DNA of 64,000 bases, taken from assembly GCF_042651785.1 (NCBI RefSeq), contig NZ_JBHSEC010000014.1, positions 1 to 64,000 of the forward strand. The letters run 5' to 3'. Each line of letters opens with the position of its first letter. Position 1 is the first letter of the stretch. The notes below the pieces were generated by a model, which saw only the letters and a list, made by a program, of their open reading frames with translations, was not told the DNA's origin and did no database searches. Source of the stretch: Chungangia koreensis (GTDB taxonomy: Bacteria > Bacillota > Bacilli > Bacillales_A > Planococcaceae). This document shows positions 49,773 to 58,978 of this stretch, one piece after another. Position numbers and translations under genes: made by a program.

Positions 49773-51226
49773 TGGCTTTAAAAGACTCACTTAATTTAGA
49801 AGTGTTAAAGGAACTGTTCGAAAAAAATGCCGATGTCCAATTTCAAGAATATACCTTCAATCACTATAAGGTACATATTATTTCGTGTGATCAAATGGTT
49901 GACGTCCAATTGTTAAACGAGGTAGTGATCCATAGAGTACAGGAAGTCTGTAGCGAAATTGACGGAAGTGACTTCGAGTCCACCTTGCTTAAAAAGCTGC
50001 ACATTCCTGATCTGCAAAAGATAGATGAAAAAGAGGAATTGATCAAGCAGGTTTTTAAAGGTTCGGTTTTACTCTATTTTGAAGAGCAAAATGTCCTTCT
50101 GTCCTCTAACTTGTCCAATCAGCCGAATCGTAATCCGGAAGAATCTCGCATGGAAATGATCGTAAAAGGTTCACGGGATAATTTTATCGAAGATGTGACT
50201 GTGAATATTGCCCTAATACGGAAGAGGGCTCCGACTAATTCATTGGCAGTAGAAAAGATGGAGTTAGGTAAACGTACAAAAACAACCGTTGCCATTCTCT
50301 ATTTTGACGATATTGCAAATAAGGAAATCCTCGAGGAGATAAAAGGGCGAATAGATAAAATCGATATTGATATTGTCTTCAGTGGTGAATTATTGATGGA
50401 AAAAGTCAATAAATTCGCCCCGATCCTTCCAAGGAATGATTACACAGGTAGAGCGGATTATGCTTTACAGGCCTTGGTCAGAGGACGATTCATCATATTA
50501 GTAGATGGGGTATCCTATGCCATCATTACTCCTGTGAACCTATTCCTTCTGTTAAAATCCGGTGAGGACATTGAATATCCTGTTGTTTATTCTTCAATGG
50601 AACGATTACTACGTATATCGGGTTTAATGATCGGTTTACTCTTGCCGGCTTTTTGGCTGGCACTTACAACTTTCCATCAAAATCAATTGCCCTTTCAGTT
50701 GTTGGCTACAGTCGTTCAAACAAACACAGGTACACCGTTTCCTTCTGTCCTTGAAATGATCTTGATGCTATTCATGTTTGAACTCTTCCGGGAAGCAGGC
50801 TTACGACTCCCCTCTGTATTAGGGGGGACAATTAGCGTGGTTGGGGGATTAATAATTGGGGATGCCGCTATCCGGGCAGGAATAACAAGTCCTTCCATGA
50901 TTGTAGTGATTGCAATTTCTACAATTTCTACTTTTACATTAGTCAATCAATCATTAGTAACTTCCATCAGCATTCTTCGGATCATTTTCATCTTGGTCAC
51001 TTCTTTGCTCGGTCTGTTTGGATTCTTTCTGGTACTTTACTTCACTCTTTTATATGTTGCGAACATCCGGATATTTGGAGTTCCTTATTTTAATATCTCG
51101 GCCAATTTGAGCTGGGCAACAGTCAAAAAGTCATTGTTTAGAATGAAACCTAGTCAATATAAGGAGCGGCCAAAGGAGTTAGATCCTCAAGACAGGACGA
51201 GGACTGGAGCTGATTATGATTCATAG
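49772..51226 (+). CDS. GerA-type germinant receptor subunit
   Basis: This 484-residue spore germination protein has a soluble N-terminal domain (about residues 1-250) and a C-terminal membrane region of four to five helices (SGLMIGLLLPAFWLALTTFH, VLGGTISVVGGLIIGDAAIR). Conserved FELFREAGLRLPSVLGGTIS is diagnostic of GerAA/GerKA proteins. It overlaps gerB by one base and gerC by 11. It probably sits in the spore inner membrane in a receptor with its neighbours. Confidence 0.9.
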   Translation: MALKDSLNLEVLKELFEKNADVQFQEYTFNHYKVHIISCDQMVDVQLLNEVVIHRVQEVCSEIDGSDFESTLLKKLHIPDLQKIDEKEELIKQVFKGSVLLYFEEQNVLLSSNLSNQPNRNPEESRMEMIVKGSRDNFIEDVTVNIALIRKRAPTNSLAVEKMELGKRTKTTVAILYFDDIANKEILEEIKGRIDKIDIDIVFSGELLMEKVNKFAPILPRNDYTGRADYALQALVRGRFIILVDGVSYAIITPVNLFLLLKSGEDIEYPVVYSSMERLLRISGLMIGLLLPAFWLALTTFHQNQLPFQLLATVVQTNTGTPFPSVLEMILMLFMFELFREAGLRLPSVLGGTISVVGGLIIGDAAIRAGITSPSMIVVIAISTISTFTLVNQSLVTSISILRIIFILVTSLLGLFGFFLVLYFTLLYVANIRIFGVPYFNISANLSWATVKKSLFRMKPSQYKERPKELDPQDRTRTGADYDS

Positions 51227-52364
51227 GATTGGATTAGCTTTTTTATTGCTTTGCTTATTGCCTATTTTAACAAGTTGCTGGGATCTCAATGAACCAAATC
51301 GTATGCTTTATGTGTATGGCATGGGAATTGACTATAAAAACGACAAATATGAGATTTACGTACAACTGATAGACTTTGCAAACATTGCAAGAAGTGAACA
51401 GCCCAACCCCGAAGCCGTTCAGACGGAAATCGGCCGCGGAACAGGAGAATCGATCGATCAAGCGATTTTTAACTTATATGAAACAACAGATATTAAAATG
51501 TTTTGGGGACATCTAACGTATATCGTATTTTCTGAAGAATCTTTGAAGAAGGAGAAGGCAAATACGGTTATTGATAAATTACTCCGTTACTATGAAACGA
51601 GATATCAAATTTGGGTTTATACCACAAAAGAGTCGGTGCAAGAAATACTACTGCTGAATCCGATCTTTAATAAATCCATGTCCATTTACAGGTTGGCGGA
51701 TCCGTACAACTCATTCGATCAAAACTCGCTTGTCGAACCCATGGATTTACGAAAATTGATCATTGGCCTGGATGAACCGGGTCATGAGGTCGTAGTTCCG
51801 AATGTAAAGATCGAAGAAAATTGGAAAACAGAAGATGAAGGGGACAAAGCTCCAAAGATAGGAAGTGTGAGTATCCTGAGTCCAAATGGTATTAGAGGTT
51901 CCTTTGAGAAAGATGAAATAAGAGGGCTTCGGTGGATATCCGATGAAACTAAAAGAGGGGATATCTCGGTAGAGACTGATTCCGGACTATTAACTATACT
52001 TCTTAACAAACCGAAAATAGACATTAAACCAATTGTTAAAGGAAAAGACATTACATTTAATATTAAGGTAAAGGCTAATGCCACTGTCAGTAGTCTCGAG
52101 AGCAGTGTCTCAGATCAAGAAGTCATAGATCGGGCAAAAAAGAAGATAGAATCAGAAATAAAAAGTACGTTTGCTACGGCCCTCGAAAAAGATGTCGATA
52201 TCTACCGGTTGTCCGAAGTTTTATATCGAGATCATGTGAAGGTATGGAAGGACATTCAGAAAGACGGGAAAATCCCTTTAAGTAAAGACTCCATAAACAC
52301 TATTACTGTGGAAATTGAAAAAGTTATTTCGAGTCGAAAAGAAAATGTTAAAACCATTCGATAA
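51216..52364 (+). CDS. GerC-type germinant receptor lipoprotein
   Basis: This 382-residue lipoprotein has a signal with lipobox LTSCWDLNEPNR (Cys about residue 20) and the three-domain GerC fold. Conserved IGRGTGESIDQAIFNLYETT and WGHLTYIVFSEE follow. The ATG lies within the end of the GerA gene, so the subunits are translationally coupled. It is anchored to the outer face of the spore inner membrane in known receptors. Confidence 0.88.
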   Translation: MIHRIGLAFLLLCLLPILTSCWDLNEPNRMLYVYGMGIDYKNDKYEIYVQLIDFANIARSEQPNPEAVQTEIGRGTGESIDQAIFNLYETTDIKMFWGHLTYIVFSEESLKKEKANTVIDKLLRYYETRYQIWVYTTKESVQEILLLNPIFNKSMSIYRLADPYNSFDQNSLVEPMDLRKLIIGLDEPGHEVVVPNVKIEENWKTEDEGDKAPKIGSVSILSPNGIRGSFEKDEIRGLRWISDETKRGDISVETDSGLLTILLNKPKIDIKPIVKGKDITFNIKVKANATVSSLESSVSDQEVIDRAKKKIESEIKSTFATALEKDVDIYRLSEVLYRDHVKVWKDIQKDGKIPLSKDSINTITVEIEKVISSRKENVKTIR

Positions 52365-52367
52365 CAA

Positions 52368-52408
52368 ACAAAAAAGGGCATTCATCCATGTGGAGAATGC
52401 CCTTCTTT
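52368..52408. terminator. bidirectional terminator
   Basis: The stem AAAGGGCATTC/GAATGCCCTT is flanked by A- and T-rich tracts. It is shared by the ger operon and the convergent MFS gene. Confidence 0.82.
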
Positions 52409-52410
52409 CG

Positions 52411-53685
52411 TTAGGAAGCGATTGGTTCCGCTTCCGGTACTTTCTGTGGTTCAGGAACACGTGTGAGAATAACAAGGCCGACAATGAATAGGATCACGAG
52501 ACTGAATACTCCGTAGCTCGAGCTTCCTGTAAGTTGAGCCGTAACACCGACAAGAATCGGTCCCATAATCGAAGCGAATTTCCCGAAAATATTATAGAAA
52601 CCAAAGAATTCATTCGCATTTTGCTTTGGTATAATTTGTGCAAAGTACGAACGGCTAAGTGCTTGAATTCCGCCTTGTGAGGTAGCAACCAACATAGCTA
52701 AAATCCAGAAATCTACTGCTGAGTCCATGAAGAAGGCATAAGTACAAACGATTATATACACGAATATTCCCACGTAGAGCATGCTCTTAATGCCGAATTT
52801 ACCTGCAAGTCTGCCGTAGAGTAAAGCAAACGGAGCGGCTACTACTTGTGTGACAAATAGGGCGATTAATAAGGTGGTCGAGTTTAAGCCAAGGTCAGTA
52901 CCGTAAGCTGTCGACATATTAATGATTGTTCCTACCCCATCGATGTAGAAGAAATATGCTAACAGGAACATGAAGATGGTCCGGTGTTTCCGGATATCTT
53001 TAAAGGTGTTGCCAAGACGTTTGAAGCTTTGTGCGACCGGGCTTGGCTCGCGTTTAATAAAGTATTGTTGACGGACATGCTTAAACATCGGAATTGCGAA
53101 CAGTCCCCACCAAATAGCTGTAATGATAAAAGCGATCCGGCTGGCATTCGTCATGGATACAGGAATGATTTCAAACTGAGCGAGCATAATTATGGCAATG
53201 GATATCAGAAACGGAATTGTACTGCCTATATACCCTAAGCTATATCCTCTTGCAGAGACTCGGTCCATTCGTTTCTCATCAGTTACATCTGTCAAAAACG
53301 CATCGTAAAATACATTGGCACCAGTAGAGCCGAGAGCGGCAAAGGTATAGAAGATTAATAGCAGCAGCCAATTATCAGCTGGAACGAACGCAAGGCCTGC
53401 AGTAAAGGCTACGCCAAGTGTAAAGAAGAATGCGAAGAATTTCTTCTTCATTCCTTCATAATCGGCAATTGTCCCTAATATAGGACCGATCAGGGCAAGG
53501 ATGAATGTAAAAATGGCGATCGTATAACCTAAATAAGCGGTTGAATCCTCATTGGCAATTCCTGCATTTGCTGCAGCAGACTTATAGAATAATGGAAATA
53601 CAGCGGTAGTGATAATGATGGAATAAGCCGAATTTCCCCAGTCGTAGAGTGCCCAGCTCGTTTCCTGTTTCGTGAACTTCTTCAT
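52411..53685 (-). CDS. MFS transporter, Atg22/UMF1-like (YxiO type)
   Basis: This 424-residue protein has 12 hydrophobic helices. The N-terminal WALYDWGNSAYSIIITTAVF and DVTDEKRMDRVSARGYSLGY are signatures of bacterial Atg22-type MFS proteins such as YxiO, thought to export amino acids or small metabolites. ATG at 53685 has AAGGAG 10 nt upstream; the longer frame to 53721 is not needed. Confidence 0.85.
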   Translation of the reverse strand: MKKFTKQETSWALYDWGNSAYSIIITTAVFPLFYKSAAANAGIANEDSTAYLGYTIAIFTFILALIGPILGTIADYEGMKKKFFAFFFTLGVAFTAGLAFVPADNWLLLLIFYTFAALGSTGANVFYDAFLTDVTDEKRMDRVSARGYSLGYIGSTIPFLISIAIIMLAQFEIIPVSMTNASRIAFIITAIWWGLFAIPMFKHVRQQYFIKREPSPVAQSFKRLGNTFKDIRKHRTIFMFLLAYFFYIDGVGTIINMSTAYGTDLGLNSTTLLIALFVTQVVAAPFALLYGRLAGKFGIKSMLYVGIFVYIIVCTYAFFMDSAVDFWILAMLVATSQGGIQALSRSYFAQIIPKQNANEFFGFYNIFGKFASIMGPILVGVTAQLTGSSSYGVFSLVILFIVGLVILTRVPEPQKVPEAEPIAS

Positions 53686-53953
53686 GGATTTTCCAATCTC
53701 CTTAGTGAATGATAATTTCATTGTACTAATAGATGGGCAAAAATGGGATAGTATTCTGAAGTTTTACATAGAATTAACTAACATCAGTCATCTTCAATAT
53801 ATGCACATTTAGGACGGGCTACTACTTCACCTATTTAACGAAAATGCAGAATGCACTTACAAATTACACAATTTATTTTGTTAGAGTAATGAATTTTTCG
53901 TATTTGTTTTGTACAATGAGCACATACGTTTTTTACAGAATGGAGAGAGACAG

Positions 53954-54667
53954 ATGAAACAGATGGATGCACATGAAATCATTTCTTATATTTCGAACGC
54001 AAAGAAAGCGACACCGGTCAAGGTATATGTAAAAGGTGAAGGAATTTCCGGTCTTTCTTTCGGGGAACATACAAAAGTTTTTGGGGAAGGGGATTCTTTA
54101 GTATTGTTTGGGGAATGGGCGGAAATCGGTCCTGCACTTGAAGCAAATAAAGATAAAATTGCTGATTATGTCCTGGAAAATGACCGCCGTAACTCGGCAA
54201 TCCCAATGCTTGATCTGAAGGGGATCAATTCACGGATCGAGCCAGGTGCATTTATCCGTGATCAAGTAGAAATCGGCAATAACTGTATCATTATGATGGG
54301 CGCCATCATTAATATCGGGGCAGTCATCGGGGATGGCACAATGATTGATATGGGTGCAGTGCTGGGCGGACGTGCAACGGTTGGCAAGAACTGCCACATT
54401 GGAGCGGGAACAGTTCTTGCAGGTGTCATCGAGCCACCTTCTGCTACTCCGGTAATTATTGAGGATGATGTTTTAATCGGTGCAAATGCAGTTGTTTTGG
54501 AAGGTGTACGTGTCGGCAAAGGTGCAGTAGTAGCTGCTGGTGCCATCGTAACAAAGGATGTGCCTCCGAATACGGTTGTTGCGGGTACTCCAGCTCGTGT
54601 CATTAAAGAAATCGATGACAAAACAAGATCCAAAACAGAAATTATGGATGCTTTGCGTCAACTGTAA
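53954..54667 (+). CDS. dapH: tetrahydrodipicolinate N-acetyltransferase
   Basis: This 237-residue enzyme of the acetylase branch of lysine/diaminopimelate synthesis acetylates 2,3,4,5-tetrahydrodipicolinate. An N-terminal alpha/beta domain is followed by a left-handed beta-helix of hexapeptide repeats (RDQVEIGNNCIIMMGAIINI, GRATVGKNCHIGAGTVLAGV, DDVLIGANAVVLEGVRVGKG). ATG at 53954 follows GGAGAGA; the upstream frame to 53909 lacks such a site. The deacetylase gene follows 12 nt later. Confidence 0.92.
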   Translation: MKQMDAHEIISYISNAKKATPVKVYVKGEGISGLSFGEHTKVFGEGDSLVLFGEWAEIGPALEANKDKIADYVLENDRRNSAIPMLDLKGINSRIEPGAFIRDQVEIGNNCIIMMGAIINIGAVIGDGTMIDMGAVLGGRATVGKNCHIGAGTVLAGVIEPPSATPVIIEDDVLIGANAVVLEGVRVGKGAVVAAGAIVTKDVPPNTVVAGTPARVIKEIDDKTRSKTEIMDALRQL

Positions 54668-54679
54668 GGTGAAAATAAG

Positions 54680-55798
54680 ATGACAAATTTACTCGATATC
54701 CGGCGGGAATTGCATCAAATTCCTGAGCTCGGATTTAAGGAGTTCAAAACTCACGCTTTTTTAATGCAACAAATCCAATCATTTCCTCAGGAACGTCTTA
54801 CAGTGACCACTTGGGAAACAGGAATCGTTGTCAAAGTTGAAGGGTTGGACCCTTCTAAGACGATTGGATGGAGAACTGACATTGATGGACTCCCAATCGA
54901 AGAGGAAACAGGCGTGGCATTCGCTTCAATGCATGATGGGCAAATGCATGCGTGCGGTCATGATATCCATATGACGGTAGCACTCGGGTTGCTTCAGCGC
55001 CTTGCTGAAGATCCGATCGATGACCATGTCGTATTCCTGTTCCAACCAGCTGAAGAGGGTCCAGGTGGAGCTCTTCCGATGCGGGAATGGCTGAAAGCAG
55101 AACATCCAGAGTTGCTGCCAGACCAAATCTTTGCCTTCCATATCGCACCTGAATATCCGGTCGGTACAATTGCTACAAGGCCAGGAATTTTATTTGCCAA
55201 TACAGGCGAGTTCAATATCGACCTAATTGGCACGGAAGGTCATGCTGCGTATCCTCACAAATCGAGAGATATGTCGGTGGCTGCATCTACATTATTGCTC
55301 CAACTACAAACGATTGTAAGCCGCTCAGTCAATCCACTTGATTCAGCTGTTGTAACAGTAGGAAAACTAACTTCCGGTACGGCTGAAAATATCATTTCTG
55401 GTCATGCCCGAATGGAAGGGACAATCCGTACATTCAACGCCGACACAATGGCAGCAGTAAAAGAGAGAATCGAGGCAATTGGAAAGGGAATTGAGTTGTC
55501 TTTTGATTGCGAAGTTCGTGTGACGTATGGATCTTCCTACTACCAAGTGGTCAATGACTTAGATCTTACGACGAAGTTTATTCAATTTGCTCAAGAACAA
55601 AGTGCTGCGAATGTTATTGTGTGTGACCCAGCGATGACTGGAGAGGATTTTGGTTTCTTCCTTCAGGAAATACCAGGATTCTTGTTCTGGGCAGGCGTCG
55701 ATTCCCCTTATGGGCTCCATCATGCAAAAATGAATCCAGATGAAGGAGTCATCGACTTCATGGTGCCATTTGTTGAGTCCTATTTTAGAAGCATTTAA
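54680..55798 (+). CDS. ykuR: N-acetyldiaminopimelate deacetylase
   Basis: This 372-residue M20 metallopeptidase-fold enzyme removes the acetyl group from N-acetyl-LL-diaminopimelate. Metal motifs: WRTDIDGLPIEEETG, HACGHDIHMTVAL, PAEEGPGGALPM and the C-terminal TGEDFGFFLQEIPGFLFWAG. Position directly behind dapH gives the specificity, since general aminoacylases look alike. AGGTGAAAATAAG precedes the ATG. It ends in a terminator. Confidence 0.9.
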   Translation: MTNLLDIRRELHQIPELGFKEFKTHAFLMQQIQSFPQERLTVTTWETGIVVKVEGLDPSKTIGWRTDIDGLPIEEETGVAFASMHDGQMHACGHDIHMTVALGLLQRLAEDPIDDHVVFLFQPAEEGPGGALPMREWLKAEHPELLPDQIFAFHIAPEYPVGTIATRPGILFANTGEFNIDLIGTEGHAAYPHKSRDMSVAASTLLLQLQTIVSRSVNPLDSAVVTVGKLTSGTAENIISGHARMEGTIRTFNADTMAAVKERIEAIGKGIELSFDCEVRVTYGSSYYQVVNDLDLTTKFIQFAQEQSAANVIVCDPAMTGEDFGFFLQEIPGFLFWAGVDSPYGLHHAKMNPDEGVIDFMVPFVESYFRSI

Positions 55799-55800
55799 TG

Positions 55801-55834
55801 CGTGTCCGACCTTTTTTAGGGTCGGACATTTTTT
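55801..55834 (+). terminator. terminator of the dapH operon
   Basis: The stem TGTCCGACC/GGTCGGACA is followed by T6. A near-identical stem occurs after glnA at 57757. Confidence 0.85.
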
Positions 55835-55892
55835 GTGGAACAAAAACATTCAAACAAAAGTTTCACACTTAATTCGCTTGAAAAGAAAGGGG

Positions 55893-55906
55893 TGTAAGCG
55901 CTTCCA
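55893..55906. promoter_or_regulatory. cre site (CcpA box)
   Basis: TGTAAGCGCTTCCA is a close match to the CcpA catabolite-responsive element. It lies about 84 bp upstream of the predicted transcription start for glnA, a position more typical of activation than of repression. Confidence 0.6.
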
Positions 55907-55941
55907 AGAAGTCGCAATAGAGATAACTTTCAAAAAATTAA

Positions 55942-55970
55942 TTGCATTCTTTTTCTCCGTTAAGTATGAT
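55942..55970 (+). promoter_or_regulatory. sigma-A promoter of the glnA transcript
   Basis: TTGCAT (55942-55947), a 17-bp spacer and TATGAT (55965-55970). It implies a leader of about 400 nt before glnA. Confidence 0.6.
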
Positions 55971-55993
55971 TATGAACATAATTTTTAAAGGGG

Positions 55994-56149
55994 GTGAGTG
56001 ATGTAGAATGTGACCAGAAAAACGAAAGCGAAGTGAAGGAAACAAAATTGGAGGTGAATGTGATCGGGAGAATCATATTACGAAGTGAACTATTAGGGTG
56101 TGTAAAAAACATCTATATCACAATAGGAAACCCCTCAGAAGAGAAGTGA
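55994..56149 (+). CDS. possible small ORF in the glnA leader
   Basis: An open frame from GTG 55994 to TGA 56147-56149 would give 51 residues. An internal GTG at 56060 has a well-spaced GGAGG (56050-56054) and would give a 29-residue peptide beginning IGRIILRSELLGCVKNIYIT. Nothing similar is known to me. It may be a leader peptide; a chance frame cannot be excluded. Confidence 0.3.
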   Translation: MSDVECDQKNESEVKETKLEVNVIGRIILRSELLGCVKNIYITIGNPSEEK

Positions 56150-56166
56150 ATTAGTGAGTGAAAAAC

Positions 56167-56186
56167 TGGAACGGGCAGGTTCCAGA
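56167..56186 (+). other. hairpin in the glnA leader
   Basis: CTGGAAC and GTTCCAG pair around GGGCAG, followed by AAAAAAA; no T-tract. The remainder of 56150-56373 shows only a second small stem (GTAGAAC/ATTCTAC near 56212-56227). Confidence 0.4.
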
Positions 56187-56373
56187 AAAAAACTTCCCTT
56201 CCAAAGAGTGTGTAGAACGAATTCTACTATGATTAATAAACTTTAGCAAGAATAATTTTGGAAGTTATCAAAAAGTAGATTTTAATGGCATTAAGCTTTG
56301 AAATTTCAAAACTAAACTATATGAGTGTTTATAGATCGGCAATGATAAATTAAATGATTTGGAGAGTGAATGG

Positions 56374-57708
56374 ATGGGAAGGTATTCGAAAGATGATATT
56401 AAGAGACTTGTAGAGGAAGAAGGAGTAAATTTCATAAGATTGCAATTCACTGACATACTGGGAACAATTAAAAACGTTGAAATACCAGTCAGTCAGTTGG
56501 ATAAAGCATTAGACAACAAAATGATGTTTGACGGTTCCTCGATAGAAGGCTTTGTTCGAATAGAGGAATCTGATATGTATTTAGTACCTGATTTGGATAC
56601 GTGGGTTGTGTTCCCTTGGATTACGGGAAAAGGAAAAGTTGCCCGGCTTATTTGTGATATCTCAAGACCTGATGGAACACCATTTGAAGGAGATCCTCGT
56701 GGAAATCTAAAACGAATACTTAAAGAGATGGAGGAGTTAGGGTTTACTAACTTTAACTTAGGTCCGGAACCGGAATTTTTCCTCTTTAAGTTGGGGGAAG
56801 ACAATCAACCGACATTAAATCTAAACGATGATGGTGGCTATTTCGACCTTGCTCCAACGGATTTAGGCGAAAATTGTCGTCGTGATATCGTACTTGAGCT
56901 TGAGGAAATGGGATTCGAAATTGAAGCTTCACACCATGAAGTTGCTCCTGGCCAGCATGAAATCGATTTTAAATATGCAGATGCCATCACAGCTTGTGAC
57001 AATATTCAAACCTTTAAATTGGTAGTAAAAACAATTGCCAGAAAACATGGCCTTCACGCAACGTTTATGCCAAAACCGCTATTTGGGATAAATGGATCAG
57101 GTATGCACAGCAACGTATCCTTATTTAAAGGAGAGGAAAATGCCTTTTACTCAGAAGAGGATGCTCTCCAACTTAGTGATACAGCCTATCAATTCATAGC
57201 TGGAATCTTGAAACACGTTAAAGGATTTACAGCCATTACAAACCCTACCGTCAATTCTTACAAACGTCTGGTTCCAGGTTATGAAGCTCCATCCTATGTT
57301 GCGTGGTCTTGTAAAAATCGGAGTCCATTGATCCGTATTCCTGCTTCTCGTGGATTAAGCACGCGGGTTGAAATTCGGTCCGTCGATCCATCGGCAAATC
57401 CTTATTTAGCAATGGCTGTAATTCTTAAGGCAGGATTGGAAGGGATCAAGCAACAGTTGACACCGCCAAAAGAAGTAAACCAAAATATCTATGAAATGTC
57501 AGAAGAAGAGCTAAAAGAAAAAAACATAGATAGTCTCCCGGAAAATTTAAAAGCTGCTTTATTTGAACTAAAATCGGATGAAGTTATTAGAGAAGCACTT
57601 GGTGTGCATATCTATGAAAATTTTGTAGAAGCAAAACGTATTGAATGGGATCAATTCCGGATTACTGTTCACCCTTGGGAACGAGAGCAATACTTAAAAA
57701 TGTATTAA
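56374..57708 (+). CDS. glnA: glutamine synthetase, type I-alpha
   Basis: This 444-residue GS makes glutamine from glutamate, ammonia and ATP. Blocks: FTDILGTIKNVEIPVSQL, MMFDGSSIEGFVRIEESDMY, GPEPEFFLFKLG, VAPGQHEIDFKYADAITACD, NGSGMHSNVSLF, NPTVNSYKRLVPGYEAP and RIPASRGLSTRVEIRSVDPS. It is of the Gram-positive GSI-alpha type, without the adenylylation-site insertion. ATG at 56374 has GGAGAG 9 nt upstream. It is not next to glnR or hfq as in the usual glnRA operon, so it is probably an additional copy. Confidence 0.93.
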   Translation: MGRYSKDDIKRLVEEEGVNFIRLQFTDILGTIKNVEIPVSQLDKALDNKMMFDGSSIEGFVRIEESDMYLVPDLDTWVVFPWITGKGKVARLICDISRPDGTPFEGDPRGNLKRILKEMEELGFTNFNLGPEPEFFLFKLGEDNQPTLNLNDDGGYFDLAPTDLGENCRRDIVLELEEMGFEIEASHHEVAPGQHEIDFKYADAITACDNIQTFKLVVKTIARKHGLHATFMPKPLFGINGSGMHSNVSLFKGEENAFYSEEDALQLSDTAYQFIAGILKHVKGFTAITNPTVNSYKRLVPGYEAPSYVAWSCKNRSPLIRIPASRGLSTRVEIRSVDPSANPYLAMAVILKAGLEGIKQQLTPPKEVNQNIYEMSEEELKEKNIDSLPENLKAALFELKSDEVIREALGVHIYENFVEAKRIEWDQFRITVHPWEREQYLKMY

Positions 57709-57754
57709 GAAACATTACCAACGCATTTAGTTAATTTAACTTTATGTGTTCGCT

Positions 57755-57786
57755 ATGTCCGGCCTCTTAGGGGTCGGACATTTTTA
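57755..57786 (+). terminator. glnA terminator
   Basis: The stem ATGTCCGGCC/GGGTCGGACAT is followed by TTTTT. Confidence 0.8.
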
Positions 57787-57862
57787 ATTGTCGGAAGAAG
57801 GAAAAAACAATAGTAAGGGAGAAAAGATAGAAGAGAAAAGTGGAATCAAAGGGGGAAAGTAG

Positions 57863-58330
57863 TTGAAAGCCAACTGGGATCAGTATGTCGGTCTTGTTTT
57901 ATTATTCATCTATATCCTACTGAAATACTTAGGTTCAGTCCAAAGAGTGGAAAGTCCTTTCTTTGAAGACTATATCGCCTCTATTACTGCGGATATCGAG
58001 GGATCAGGTGCTGTTTTCGGTTATATCATGAAGGCTCCAATAGTAGAGACCGTATTCTCCTTATTGTTATCAGCGTTTTTCATTGGACTTTTCTTTGTTA
58101 CTAAGGTGATAGTATTGAAATGGACTTCCGAAATTGGCAATTTAATATTGATGGTTTTCATTTTTGTTATTTGCTTATGGGGAGTGTCAGCTGCATTAAG
58201 AAATATACTGATGTATGTCCAATGGGATTTTTCCATTTTGATATTGGCAGATTGTTCGTTTCTTCTCTTTCTGATCTATTATGTTGGGTATATTTTATCG
58301 ATTCAAAAAAGGAGAGTTCGAGTTGAGTAA
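57863..58330 (+). CDS. hypothetical membrane protein
   Basis: This 155-residue protein has four hydrophobic helices (YVGLVLLFIYILLKYLG, VFSLLLSAFFIGLFFVT, LILMVFIFVICLWGVSAAL, ILILADCSFLLFLIYYVGYI). No family is recognised. The TTG start at 57863 has GGGGGAAAG upstream. It overlaps the deaminase gene by 8 nt, so the two are probably co-expressed. Confidence 0.6.
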   Translation: MKANWDQYVGLVLLFIYILLKYLGSVQRVESPFFEDYIASITADIEGSGAVFGYIMKAPIVETVFSLLLSAFFIGLFFVTKVIVLKWTSEIGNLILMVFIFVICLWGVSAALRNILMYVQWDFSILILADCSFLLFLIYYVGYILSIQKRRVRVE

Positions 58331-58787
58331 CAGAGAACAATTTATGCAAATGGCTATCGACTTAGCTTATAGGAATGTCGAATCTGGAGGGAAACCGTTT
58401 GGTGCAGTCATTGTTAAAAACGGAGAAGTGATTGCAACCGGTGTAAACGAAGTGTTAGATACTTATGATCCGACACGTCATGCAGAGCTTGCGGCGATTA
58501 GCGAAGCATGCCGAAAATTACAGTCTTCTGACTTGTCGGGTTGTGAGTTATATGCAAGTGGTGAGCCCTGTCCGATGTGTTTAACCGCTTCCTATATGGC
58601 GAATTTAAAGAAGATCTATTACGCTTACAATGCAGAGGAAGAAGAGGAAGCAGGACTTGGGACGAAGTACTATTATGAACAGGTTTCTCTTCCACATGCG
58701 GAACGAGACATGAAAATGAACAATATGGAAAAGAATACCGCAGTGAACAATCCATTTGAATTATGGGTTTCAAAGCAAAAAGCATAA
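58323..58787 (+). CDS. guaD: guanine deaminase / nucleoside deaminase
   Basis: This 154-residue zinc deaminase of the CDA fold has zinc ligands in RHAELAAI (His with catalytic Glu) and GEPCPMC (two Cys). The C-terminal tail (AVNNPFELWVSKQKA) and length match Bacillus GuaD, which deaminates guanine to xanthine. The TTG start at 58323 is set by AAGGAGAG 8 nt upstream; the longer frame to 58281 lies within the previous gene. Confidence 0.83.
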   Translation: MSNREQFMQMAIDLAYRNVESGGKPFGAVIVKNGEVIATGVNEVLDTYDPTRHAELAAISEACRKLQSSDLSGCELYASGEPCPMCLTASYMANLKKIYYAYNAEEEEEAGLGTKYYYEQVSLPHAERDMKMNNMEKNTAVNNPFELWVSKQKA

Positions 58788-58821
58788 AAGAACGTGTCCA
58801 TTACCAATAAATTTTAATTTG

Positions 58822-58854
58822 CATCTTCCTAAAAACGGAAGATGCTTTTATTAT
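58822..58854 (+). terminator. terminator of the deaminase gene
   Basis: The stem GCATCTTCC/GGAAGATGC is followed by TTTTATT. Confidence 0.8.
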
Positions 58855-58978
58855 GGATAAAGGAAAGATGTTATCTCGTCAATAATAGAGGAATTTTGAC
58901 TGTATGAGATTCATATAGTAGGCGATGCTGGAGAGAGAAAGAAAAATTGGGGAATGAAAGGTTGGGTTATCTTTGGGG

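Noticed and set aside
56100..56230. T-box or known riboswitch in the glnA leader
   Set aside because: No specifier loop or T-box sequence (AGGGTGGNACCGCG) and no terminator/antiterminator pair were found.
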